From Lineus longissimus (Eukaryota; Nemertea; Pilidiophora; Heteronemertea; Lineidae), in the NCBI RefSeq assembly GCF_910592395.1, contig NC_088311.1:23778646-23842645 (forward strand): 64,000 nt of DNA, read 5' to 3'. Under the pieces are notes generated by a model. The model did not search any database and was not told the origin of the DNA. It was given only the letters and a program-made list of their open reading frames with translations. Below, in pieces: positions 34,720 through 46,032 of this stretch. Within the stretch, counting starts at the first letter, position 1. Each line of letters starts with the position of its first letter. The position numbers and the translations under genes are program-made.

Positions 34720-35760
34720 ATGCCAGCAATATCCATAGTAACAGTCCCAATGACGTCGATTACACCACAGCTGCCCGTCACTGAGTCTCTCATGAAGCTG
34801 GTAATCGGCTATACCCAGTTTTATCTTCAGTTTGTAGTTCTTGTGATAGGGATGTTTGGGAATGTGGTATCTTTTCTTATATTCGTTCGGACTAAGAAAA
34901 AACGAACCGACCCTTGTATTTTATACTTGAGTAGCTTGGCACTTTCCGATACCGCAGTCATCGTCTGTCGTGGGTGGATGGAGTGGGCCAACTATGGTCT
35001 AAAACACATCTCAAATGGAGCGATTTTCTTCGATCTGTATCGGCACAGCACTTTATCGTGCAAAGTAGTCCCATTTCTCCAGCAAGCGACCATGAGTATT
35101 TCAGCATGGATAATTGTGTGTTTTTCTATAGAACGAGCATATGTTGTTTGGTTCCCTCTGAAACGCGCATCAATCACTCCGAAACTTCGCAAAATTATTT
35201 TGTACATTCTGTGTGTCGTATTAGTTTTAGCTGCTGTCCATCGCTTGGCCCTGTTTGAAATAATCGACGGGAATCCTAAATATTGTTTTTATACAACGGA
35301 ACCGACATTAGGTACAATTATATACCAACTTGATACCGCCTTATACAACTACCTTCCTTGCACAGCCATTTTCCTCGCGAATGCTCTGATTCTGGTGGCT
35401 ATTTTTCGATCGCGGGGACAAGACTTGGGACGCAACACGCACAAGACATCAACCGACGGAAAACTCCTGCTCTCCCTTATGCTGGTCTCCACAACCTACG
35501 TGATCCTTCTGATGCCCTACCCGACCCTCTTCACATTCGTTATCTTCAACAGGGACTACTTTTCTGATGAGTATGGCGTTTTCATGGGCGATTTACTACG
35601 GATTGTCGTACAAATTAGTACGCTGAATTATTGTATTAATTTTATAATCTACGGGACTACTTTGTCATTTTACCGTGATGAGGTGGCAAAATTGTTTGGG
35701 ATGTCTTGCCGAAGAGAAGAAGGCGAACGACAATCTTCAAGTGTAACCGCAAGGAATTGA
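34720..35760 (+). CDS. Class A (rhodopsin-like) GPCR 1, intronless, 346 aa
   Basis: Seven hydrophobic segments. TM1 GMFGNVV (Asn48), TM2 LALSDTAV (Asp77), a Cys114-Cys189 pair for the ECL1-ECL2 disulfide, an SIERAYVVWFP version of the DRY motif at the end of TM3 (E-R kept), TM6 MPYPTLF without CWxP, and TM7 NYCINFIIY (NPxxY variant). These features fit the large invertebrate peptide-type receptor group, FMRFamide-receptor-like in general look; the ligand cannot be read. No Asn-X-Ser/Thr in the N-terminus. The start at 34720 gives a normal 30-residue ectodomain. No upstream splice site is needed. It shares the E/F-R...WFP junction with the GPCR at 56430-57503. Confidence 0.92.
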   Translation: MPAISIVTVPMTSITPQLPVTESLMKLVIGYTQFYLQFVVLVIGMFGNVVSFLIFVRTKKKRTDPCILYLSSLALSDTAVIVCRGWMEWANYGLKHISNGAIFFDLYRHSTLSCKVVPFLQQATMSISAWIIVCFSIERAYVVWFPLKRASITPKLRKIILYILCVVLVLAAVHRLALFEIIDGNPKYCFYTTEPTLGTIIYQLDTALYNYLPCTAIFLANALILVAIFRSRGQDLGRNTHKTSTDGKLLLSLMLVSTTYVILLMPYPTLFTFVIFNRDYFSDEYGVFMGDLLRIVVQISTLNYCINFIIYGTTLSFYRDEVAKLFGMSCRREEGERQSSSVTARN

Positions 35761-36390
35761 TAACGTGTATTTGACGTCGAATATGTTAACAACATGTTGA
35801 AGAAAATGTAAACTACATTCTGCACGTACATCAATTGCATCGAAATTTCCGACTCAGTCTGTTTATTTGAAAAGACAAGTATACAATGAATTCATATAGT
35901 CCGCATCGAAATAGTTCATAGAAAGCCGACATTACTTATTTTAAAACGGGCAATGAAAATTAACAGTCCATGGCAATGTAACATATCGTTAGTTTAATGT
36001 GTCCATCAGCTCTTGTTCTAAGAATAGGTGTTACAGCCACATCGAAGCAGAGTATTCAGTGGATTCTGCTACGGATATAACGTTCTCGGACTCGGTTGGC
36101 CGACGATATCATTGACATCTATACCGTGCCAACTCGAGAATCATGCCATCTCCAGAATATTCAGTCTTTCCTCACCTCTGCCAAAAGCTATTAATTTGCT
36201 CGTCGCTGGGGCCGTAACTGTTGGCCTCATTCATTTCACATGCTTCTTGTATCGCATTCAATACAGAGGAACTTCTGCCAAATTACATCACGGTGATAAA
36301 AGTATTGGTTTACCACAATAGAACAAGGCCCTACCATTATAGTGTTGGAAGGGTATACTCGGCCGGATAAAAATGATAAATGCGGGCCTT
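35761..36390. other. Convergent spacer, 3' ends of GPCR 1 and the cytokine receptor
   Basis: Intergenic space between two converging genes. A 97-codon ORF (36028-36321, plus) contains one hydrophobic stretch but no family feature; I regard it as chance. Confidence 0.5.
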
Positions 36391-39300
36391 CTATTCGCCC
36401 CTCAAAATGAACTTATCTTTTGTCTGTTTCTTTTGTGTGGTCATTTCCTCTGTGGCAAATGACACTTTCGCATAGTTAGGTGTAGGCGTATATTTGGAAG
36501 TTTTAACTGTTGCTGTTTTGGATATGATAGGTGGGCCACTGAGTCCACGGGGTATTGCTTGGTTGCCGTACAAAGAATTTATACACGCATTGTTCATATT
36601 GCAGGTTTCTGATGAATATGGGTCGCGATCGCCTTTTCCCACCCTCTTGGCCCCCCGCATGTTCTCAAGCTCAATCTCCTCGTACCCGGTACCTTCGCAC
36701 CTACCCGGGCCCTCGCCAGCTAGTCGCACACACTTGCAAGTGTCCGCAGGAAAGGCTGCCTTACTGTAATCGTCGTCTTCCATTTCTAAGCTCGGAGAAG
36801 TAGCGACATTCCCGCGATTGGCGACGAACACTTCCTCTTTGTCGCCAGGCTGCCTCTCTAAAACATCTCTTCCAACGTGGTCCGATGCCCCGAGGAAAGG
36901 ACAATTTCCGCAGGCGCCGTGATTGTAGCTGTCGTTGAGCTCTGAAAAATTGACATGAAATATGACAGAAACACCAATTACGACACTTAGCCCAACATCG
37001 ATGGTTTTACTTCAAGTAGAATTCAACGAACCGTACTTCAGTGTATAGTTTAAACACTAATTAAAGACGGAACATCTGCGTTTCCTTCTCCTGCAATTGC
37101 ATTAGTGCCTATTTCTAACATCACCTTTCGTCTCATTTCCTTCAAACATGGTTGTGACGCCTAGCCTGTTACGTACCATCCGAGTCCGTGCTATTGCTGC
37201 AGATATCATCATCATTGATCACCACAGGGTCATAGGGTGGGGTCGCCAAACAGTCTATTTGTTCCAAAGTCCGTGCTACAGCTTTTTCGGTGCCTATAAA
37301 CTCTTCCGAGTCGTTAGAATGCACCCATCCCTAAAAGAACAGTAGATACATATCCTCATTTCGAAATGTCGTAGCTTTGAAAACTGAAACAGACAATTCC
37401 ACGGAAAGAAGACGCTCACAGCACAAGCTAACTGATCATTTGGGCATACAAGTATCTGCGATCACTAACTCATGAATTTAACACATATTTTTGGACTAAT
37501 ACATAATGAATCATACGTATCTTGTTACATGTAGTTAGGGCCGAAAAGATCAATTCATATCGTTTCAAATGAAGCTCCTTTAGTGTTATCTTGAGACAAA
37601 AAGAGGAAAAACCATCGGTATACACCTTTCCAGAAATGGGGCGCTGAGTGTCCGAAATAGTGATGTCATAAGGGGAAACTAGGCCTTATGGTGGAGGGAC
37701 AAAGGAGATAGTCATTGTTGACCAACACACTTGAACGCCTTTAATGACGGACAAGGGGGAAAAAGTTAGTTCCAATGCAAGCCACCAATTTCGGGAAGCA
37801 TGTATACTATAGTCTCTAAAAAAGCCAGTTTTTAGAAATATACTGGCCTACACGGTACAGTTGGCTTCAGGATAAAATATGACTAGTACGTGTACTAACA
37901 ATTGAAGATGTGTTCTTTGGTGGCTTCATTTTAATAGGTCTTTTACTACGCTTCCAATATATCGTCCCCCTGAAATAAAAAAAATAGCAAATTAAGATAA
38001 ATGTGATGAATCATCCAAAATATGAGTTGCCTACAACAGTGTTATATATGACTGTCCTTGGGAAGAAAAGGTTATTTCAATATTTCAAATATCCCCTGCA
38101 TTAAGAAACACCGACCCTCTCCATTTTTTATGACTGAAATATTGTCAGGAAAAGTTAGAACACGCTGTGAGCGATCTTGCATCACATGAGCTAAGAAATG
38201 CATTCGTGTACATGTGCCATGTTCTGTGCCGTAAAACTATTGCATGGCTTTCCAATTCAGTAAGGAGCCAACACCTCTGGACGATAGGAACTCATGGTGG
38301 CGATATCTAGGGAGTCCCTTTGAAGACATAATGAGGTTTGACAGCAGTTGAGGAAGACCCGTTGCAACGTGTTGATTGTTCTCATATTTCGGTGTTTCAA
38401 CGATATAGCTAGCGATACCATGATTTTTCAAAAAGAGAAAACATTGAAAGCATGTCAATATGTCATTCAGCGTTCCCAAACAATGAGGGATAACGCCCAG
38501 AAAATTAAAAAACTCATCAACGTTCCACCGTAACTGTCTCTTTACGGAACTTGAAATCCGGAGGGTATTTTACCAGTTACTTACCAAACAGCCAGGGCGA
38601 TAAGGATGACCGATGCGACTGATCCGATTATGATGAGATGAGTTTCGTTCATCTTGGACATGTTCGCTCTCCCTGGAGCTACAATGAACGTAAAGAGCAG
38701 TTGTTTGAGAAAAAAACATGCGAATAATAAAAATCGGAGGGCATTTTGTTCTCTCTACTGCAACAAAAATATCAATGGATCTGTTACGGTAGGCCTACTT
38801 GTTAAGTTAACTACCTGCTTCCTCACTCCAAAAGATGCCCATCTCCTTGCCGTCCTCAGTGATTCCAATCCCTGTTCGAAACCCTGCTGAAGTCACTGCA
38901 GATGTCTTGCCTGGCTCAATTAGAGTGGAGCTTGGTGGGGCCTGAAAGAAGGACAGCGGTGGGGTTTTTCAATCTGTTTACAAGTAAGAAAATAAAAAGT
39001 TGTATTCGGAGAAGCACCCATGACGCCAGGCAAGGCGACTGTTCAACACGTACTATCACGTTAGGCCGGGGTTTTACAGCCCCACTTGTGATGATTCACT
39101 TGTCACGAGTTAACTGACTTAGGCTTGAAAACACGAGGTGAGGTTGAAAAGTGACCTCGTGAATCGTATGTAGCCCGCTCTTTGGAAATGACTTGTTCGT
39201 TCTTCATGTCACACATGAAAAGTGAATAGTGACACGTCACATGTGAAAACGAGAACTATATGTAATCGCGGCCATAGGGGTCAATCATATTTTTTTCTCG

Positions 39301-42300
39301 AATTTTGTTTTTCTTCTTTAAAGGTATGCCAACGCCGTGTAGTAAGAACTGATTCAATACTATTTTATATACAGGGACGATCGCAATGTTTGATGCCATA
39401 CGTTTCATTTTGGTCCATGCATGTCCCTACCTTCTCTTCGCAACCTCCCTCTTCCATTTCCCTGCACTGAACAACAGAAACCGACACGTCATCGTCATTG
39501 AGAACCCACGTCATCAGCCTATGCGTTTCGTTCATTTCTTTGTATGTGACAGATAAAACCAGTGGAACTGCAAGAAAAAGCCGCTTCGTAAAGAAACTTC
39601 CAACACCTTGGGGTTTGCATAAGGAGATCAGATGATTCTTTTTTATAGTAGTTTTTGCTCCAACCTAAACATAGGCCTATCGAACCCGTTGGCCTGGTAT
39701 TTCTGCCCAAGGCTTCAATTCAATTCATTTATTTTTGTTACTTCTTATCCAACTTCTAGTGAAACTGATATTGTAGTTATACAATTTTTTTCTGTATAAT
39801 GCGGCAACTCTTTCCACTTCAGGCACTCTTGCTTTCCCTCTCGCTTCGTTTCGACGCGGTGTACCCGGTCACAGTTGGTAAGTTCAATATTCCTAGTCTG
39901 AATTTCTGCCGATTCATGTCGTGTTTTGGTTCAGTGAATAGTTATATTAATATGTGTTCTTTCAATAAAGCTGGCGTCGAGAAAACTGCTTCATCCTCGT
40001 CATTTTCTAAAACACTCGCGCGCATTTTGACTATGGAGTTTGAGTATTCTTTTCTTTACTTTTAACTTTTTTGAGGATTAGAGCCTGCAGGAAAAGGGGG
40101 TTCAACGAACACAAGTGAACCCGGACTTTCTTTTACCATGAGGGCCTATGACTTATGGAACACACATCTTTTCTTACCCACCTTTACCATCAGCTGGTAT
40201 GTCGATCATTTTCCCAGGCAAAGAGTGGTTTCGCCCAATCTTCTCATCTTTATTTGTTGCAAAGAGGTGGACCGTGCTTGGTGAATCCCTGGCCAAGTTT
40301 GTTACTATGTGGTGACTGCGATTGTCGTCGACTGTTTGATGATGACCATTCAACACAACGATGTAGTTAATAGCGCCATTGCAAAATTGCTCTGGGATCG
40401 GCTGAAATTTAAAAAGACACTTTCAGGGCGATCCGGAAAAAAAATCATTTATAACTTATCCAAGAGATTGTTACACAGAGAATGATTAGGCTACTGATTA
40501 CGATTACTTTGTAACTCACCTTCCAGTAGATGGTGACATTCTTGCAGTTCCCGCCGCACACTGTCGCATCAAAGCCACCAGGAATGAGCACCGGGTCCCG
40601 CCCGGGGACTGAAGTAAGGAGGCGAAAATTATTAAGTATAAAAAAATATATTTTGCCATATAAGCACGTTTTGTAGTATGAAACTGGTAAACATACTGTA
40701 ACTGAAAATTAAATCGTGTATGAATTACTCTACACGGCTGCAAACTGTATTTTGAACTCGATATTCACCTCATTTCGTTTGCTTTTCAACCAAGTGTTTG
40801 ACCAGTAAGCGACTTTCTTCACCCAAAGGTTGCCATGATATGCCGTCTTCATGCAATCCAATGGCAATATGCCTCCCGGAATTTCTACAGCTTACAGACA
40901 TGGACAAAAACTACATAAAAATGGTTCAGGAAAGGCAATTCGCCCAATCGAAAAGATCTATTATTACATGTATAAGCAGAAAACTATTTTCTCACCGTCA
41001 GCTTTCATCTCGTGGAGAGTGTATACCTCGTTACTCACTAGACCATAACTCGGAGGTTTCGCTGATAAGGAAATGTTGTAGAGTCCGTGGGGTATCAGCC
41101 CCGATATCTTCACTTGGGTTATGTTGGTGACATTTCGTAGAAGCTGCAAAAGACAAATAAGAATTCAGAAATCATCGCCAGCTGATTTGGAAATGACATT
41201 GGGTGATATGATTTGCAAACTGAAAACGTTTTCAATTTCGTGATTTTCACGAAAACATGGAGATATCACATTCTCTAAGATACCTGATAAGGCACTGAAA
41301 TACGCTGTCATGAAAATAAAAGCCTGGCCTGTAAAACAAGATGGTCACTAACTTGGCGTTAACATTAACTTTGCGTTAAGCATAAGCTCGTAACCTAACT
41401 TGTTTTGGATAAGCAGGCCATGAATTTTTTTTTAAATCCGTAGGCGTAGGAATGTGGTTAAGATTGCCTCCGTCTGTGCTAGATTCCACAATAAGGTGTG
41501 ACAAGTTCAAGTGTCCATTTTTGGGAGAACCAACTATCACGAGCGTAAACTCTAGATTTGATAAGCATTGTATGTGTTTAACAGATGATATATATATGCA
41601 CCAGATTTCAATTGTTATCTCATAGCTGATAGACTGCTTATAAAGAAATGATAAGGGTAACATATATTGACCATGTTTGTCGACCACCGGGGTCACATTT
41701 TATTCACAAGATGATTCATTTTATTCGAATCCATTTGTTTGTATTGTGTTCTATGCGTAAATGTTTACTCGCACCAAAAGATTGCTACTTAAAGAAATTT
41801 TTAAAAGTGCTGGAAGTTAACACTTGTTATATATACCTTGTGTTTGACATTGGAGGCAGTCAAACTAATCATGTAGAGGATGGCGAAGTGTCTATTGGGC
41901 GAATCCCATGATATATCAAGAGATGTACTAGATTCATTGCTTATATGAAGATTCGAAGGTCTTGCTGGTTTCACTGCAATGAAAGATTCGAAATTAACTA
42001 TTTTGGTAAGCAAATCACGCGATCATTATGAGGTCTTTTCCACAGATGTTGGATGACGTAAAAGTTCATAGTGACATGTAGGTGTACACATGTAGCGGTT
42101 AGCTGATCTTTTAAATGCTATTTCTATGAATCACCGGTCGTCAACAAACAAAAACAAACTATTTTTGACAAAGTAAGATTATACAAGGACAGGATATTGG
42201 GGGACATCATGGACAAATCATTGCATCTGATGAACCACAAGCTAAAGCACCAGTATGATGGGTGAAAAATACACCTGCTCACTTGTGTGAGGTAAAAGAT

Positions 42301-45103
42301 TATTTTTGCCGCTACGATAGACTTTCATTATCCTTCATTAACAAATTGGCTCGAAGCTAAGCCTTGATGACGATATACGCATCTGGCTAAGGTGGATATT
42401 ACCAATGCATGCAGCATGTACTTGTCAAGTGCTTGTGAAGTGAACATGATGATCTGACCTCAAAAAAAGAGACTTTGTATTTGACCGCTGTTACTCTGAT
42501 AGGTCACTTGTACATAACATCTTATCTGATAATTTGACATATTACCCCTGTCATCCAACGAGTCAATGTCCAGGTTTGTGACAATTGTGTCCATCACAGT
42601 TTTCAGGGTCACTTCCAGGTAAAGCGTCATGTTTGGTTGGAAGTCGTTCAGTGTAAAACTACACGACATTGAATGCTTGCTGCCACAATGGAGAAAAGGG
42701 GTGTTTCGGCGGCTGAAAAAAGTGATTTAGCAAATTGTATCATGTTTGTATCTATCCGAGGCTATAAAAACGTCACTTTTTTCGACGTTTTCTTAACACT
42801 CACTTGCCATTTGCACTGGCTCTTGCACACGCAATAGGTCATATCCCAACCCTCCAATCCTGATATTGGTAAAATTCATAGCGCCAAAACAAACGGACGA
42901 GGAACTTTTGCGTTAAACTTCTCCTTGCTCCCTACATGTTCCTTTCCACTTGCTCGGCTGACGTATCATCTTGGTCAGCCTGGGATGTCGATAAAGGTTT
43001 CATGTCCTTCTGACACCGGTTCCACAAAAAACCTTCTCACTAGTAACGCCAGATTATCTCCAACTGTATCTCCTGTACGCTTCGAGCCACATAAAGAGGC
43101 AAATGACTGAGGTCATGCTGTGAAAGGCTCAGGGGTGAAGTTTATGCTTGATCAATATACTAGCGTTAAAAGTCTGCGTTCATTAAAAGGTTGTTTTTGT
43201 GCACCCGCGACAAGATATTTTGTTCTTCTCCACAACACTGGTCGAGAGGACTTGATGTAATCACGGATCACCTCAACAAGAAACACAATGCCATGTTCTT
43301 GTAAATATTTGCCTTATCGTATATCATCATTACCTTAAAGAATACTTGATGGTCCACGTCAAATTGAAAATTTGGCATTTTCCTATGTGTGACATTTGCT
43401 GATGATAGGAGGGTGAAAGCTTCATGCTAACACTCTGCCAGTTTGCGATCATGAGGTTTTCGGGTGATACATACGGCTTCAGTGGAGTTCCTGAGTGAAG
43501 GAAAGGATCAATAAGAGCATGTTGTTTTTTTACCCAGCAAGTTAAACGTCGGTGCAACATAGATTGTCAGGCTTTGTTTTGATCAAGATAACTCTAGTGT
43601 ATCCCCAGTCGGTAGAATGAATGCCTACCTCTGCAATTCCCGACGAGGATTAGACATTAGAATTGATCATGACATTGTTTTATCATCATTATTATCATTT
43701 AAGGATTCATGGTCCATTGCTGGATCATTTGCCATATGATGTATTCCAAATCAGGTTAAACATTTACCCCCGTGAGGGATCTTTAGCCTTTGCTGGCATA
43801 GGTACTCGGGTCCAGAGAATCTTGGTTTTAAGTCTCATTCAAAGGACTGTGAAGACCCATGAATTTTATTTCCTTGAAGCCACGCCGGTTCATCAAGAAA
43901 TACAACCTCGGGTTCTCCCCGGGATCGCACCTGGGCCCTATTATGTTGTAGGCAGCAGTGTCAACTACTAGGGTATGACAGGCTCTTAAGCAACTATCTA
44001 CTCTTTGACGGAATCTAAAATGTATTCAAGAACTACATAGCCCTTTAAAATCCTACTTACTTCCCGTATAAAGGTAAATATTATCCAGGGGTCTCTCCAA
44101 ATGGCTACATCTACATTGATAGAAACCTTCATCGTCTTTGGACACATTTGGCAAGGTAAAGGTAACGCTATGTTCATCAACCTTCTTTACGTTTCCATTT
44201 GGTTCACGGATTGACCGACTGCGCTGCTGGCCAGAACAAGACTTTGGATCAACTGCGACGTAGACATTCTCAACGTTGCAATCCTTCGACACGATGCACT
44301 TGCCGAATATGGTGTCGCCTACATGAGCTCTAAGATCCCAACTCGTCAGGGTGTCTTCGTCGGTGCCAAGACAGATAACTGAAAACAACAATTTTCATTG
44401 TTTACTCGATGAGAAAAACAATGCTTCCAAGTTTCAGTTCGTCGGTGCCAAGACAGATAACTGAAAACAACAATTTTCATTGTTTACTCGATGAGAAAAA
44501 CAATGCTTCCAAGTTTCAGTTCGTCGGTGCCAAGACAGATAACTGAAAACAACAATTTTCATTGTTTACTCGATGAGAAAAACAATGCTTCCAAGTTTCA
44601 GTTCGAAGTAGGAAATTTAAAAATCCTGACTGTCCCATCTTAATAATTTTCAAGTCGGGAAAATGTTCCTTTATCAAGGTGTAGATTTGCCAGTGTTGCA
44701 CTTGCAGTCGTTTGCGCGCAAGTTGATCGTCGAACTTGCATATAAGCCTAATTCACTGACCAGAGTGTATACAACCACTAATCGCGTCAACTCCGTTTTT
44801 CAGTTAAGTTGTAGGTAGGGGCATCAGTTCATCTTGAGAATTTTGTCGCAAGCAAAACCCCTATGTTTCAAACATAGTTCCTTGGGAATATTCCTGACAC
44901 TATAAACGTATACAATGTAATTCTTTAACGCGAGGATGACAGTAGCACGTTGAAAGGTGCCAAAACAATCGGTTTCACTTACCCGAAGGCTTGCCTTTTG
45001 GCACCACACAATCACTGTTGACCTTGGTATCAGAAAAAGAAACTATGAGTAGGCCTATCAAAGGCAAACAACTTTCATGAAATGACATTGGGATGAACTT
45101 CAT
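36391..45103 (-). CDS. Class I cytokine receptor, gp130/Domeless-like, 14 exons, complete
   Basis: Exons: 44983-45103, 44061-44378, 43334-43490, 42546-42712, 41837-41973, 40996-41143, 40520-40608, 40188-40401, 39431-39567, 38815-38941, 38585-38678, 37900-37969, 37177-37330, 36391-36941. Sum 2484 nt (827 aa plus stop), all phases consistent. Signal-type leader (LPLIGLLIVSFS), an Ig-like domain (GDTIFGKC ... DEGFYQCRC), a Cys-containing cytokine-receptor module (NLTWTIKYS, LHCGSKHSMSC), then three FN3 units: SLDISWDSP with LYNISLSAKPP; VTIYWKPIPEQFCNGAINY; LMTWVLNDDD with GIFWSEEA. Helix HLIIIGSVASVILIALAVW, basic stop WKRSKRP with a Pro-rich box1-like PIKMKPPK, and a tail with YEEI and YGNQ. 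Expected to pair with a JAK and signal through STAT. No WSXWS is visible. One FN3 fewer than gp130. Confidence 0.9.
37617..37805 (+). repeat. Dispersed repeat family R5, copy 1
   Basis: CCTTTCCAGAAATGGGGCGC, TGAGTGTCCGAAATAGTGAT and GTCATAAGGGG, then about 90 bp later GTTCCAATGCAAGCCACC and AATTTCGGGAAGCATGT. The same blocks occur inverted at 63775-63890 without the middle segment. Intronic in the cytokine-receptor gene. Confidence 0.8.
39080..39275 (+). repeat. Dispersed repeat family R3, copy 2
   Basis: Partner of 24745-24920 with the same block order; intronic in the cytokine-receptor gene between exons 38815-38941 and 39431-39567. Confidence 0.7.
39685..40028 (+). repeat. Dispersed repeat family R2, copy 2
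   Basis: Partner of 21065-21485 in the same orientation, here in the intron between cytokine-receptor exons 39431-39567 and 40188-40401. Confidence 0.7.
43795..43985 (-). mobile_element. tRNA-derived SINE, copy 3 (truncated, inverted)
   Basis: On the minus strand it reads a B-box region GTGCGATCCCGGGGAGAACC, GGTTGTATTTCTTGATG, CACAGTCCTTTGAATGAGAC, then stops before the tail, matching the first half of 25432-25792. It sits in the intron between the Ig exon and the next exon of the cytokine receptor, same sense as the gene. Confidence 0.7.
44356..44605. repeat. 82-bp tandem repeat, three copies, containing a splice acceptor
   Basis: TTCGTCGGTGCCAAGACAG starts at 44356, 44438 and 44520, exactly 82 bp apart; a last TTCG follows at 44602. 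The copy nearest the gene body carries the 3' splice site of the Ig exon (exon edge 44378) and its first 22 coding bases. The other two copies repeat the acceptor and those coding bases inside the intron. Read from an upstream copy, the frame runs into a TAA within 60 nt, so only the proximal acceptor is productive. Confidence 0.93.
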
Positions 45104-46032
45104 CGTATGTATCCATCGGAATACCGTCAAGATGGCGAGGTCCGCTTTGGTTTTTCCTTGTTTGTTTTAAGTTGGTTGAAGTCGTCGACATTTCAGAAGT
45201 CTTGACTCAGGTCAGTGGCAGCAGAACTATATTCCTTGTGACATCCTAGTCCCCGTGAAGCTGTGTAAGCTGGGAATTTTCGAGAAATAATCACAAAATC
45301 AGGTGAAATGGATGGCGGCGATAAAAGTTAACTTATAGAAAAACATGTTATTCCCAAATGATTACACGCATTAAATCATAGTTCGCAATGTTTATCTATT
45401 GATCAACTCGATAAATGCCCTCGATAAATGACCTCAAGACTGTCACATATTATCATATACTGGTGTATCTCATCATGATGTCCTCTTTTGACCTGACAAA
45501 TGTTAGGATTCAAGATGAAATCATAACGATACATGTATACATTGAAACTATTTGTCTTCTTCGATATGTTATCATTCCTTAGGTCATTTTAAACGTATAC
45601 GTGTCAATTGAGTTTCAGACATTTTATAGAGAAGCTATCATTGTTTCAACTTATGTTAACAAAAATGTCATGATTCGATCACGTGCGGTCAGGCTTAGGG
45701 TACCTGACATGACCAGAGCTGAGGTACCATCACCAAGTACTATTGTCCTCCTTTAGTATCGAACCGCTGAGCCCATAGTTTTTTAAAACAAGTTAGCCAC
45801 TAACTTGCTGAGTTTAAGTTGGCGCTAACGCCCAATATTCCAGGTATATATACATGTATATGTATCTTGTCATTTCTTGCCATAAGTAGATGCGCCAGAC
45901 AATGATAACAAGGCAAGATTAGTTTAAAGCTTCACGAATTCATGCAGGAAAAATTGCAATACATGTAGTTTGTTGATTTTACCATGGAGGTATAAATACC
46001 TCCATGATTTTACTTAATACGTCTCCGAAGTT
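45104..46032. other. Spacer upstream of the cytokine receptor, with a 3'-side hairpin of the next gene
   Basis: No gene seen. CATGGAGGTAT AA ATACCTCCATG at 45983-46006 is a perfect 11-bp stem with a 2-nt loop, 27 bp past the stop of the minus-strand gene ending at 46033. It could be a 3' UTR stem-loop. The cytokine-receptor promoter must lie just right of 45103, but I see no convincing TATA. Confidence 0.5.

Noticed and set aside
38237-38479. Minus-strand ORF (…TPKYENNQHVATGLPQLLSN…) as a juxtamembrane exon of the cytokine receptor
   Set aside because: No donor in the needed phase. The exon 37900-37969 fits both phases exactly and encodes a plausible basic stop-transfer segment.
40769-40884. 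A frame reading AYWSNTWLKS, resembling the WSXWS box of cytokine receptors
   Set aside because: Its exon would end in phase 0 while the next exon (40520-40608) needs phase 1, whereas direct joining of 40996-41143 to 40520-40608 is in phase. The WS pair is a coincidence of the wrong frame.
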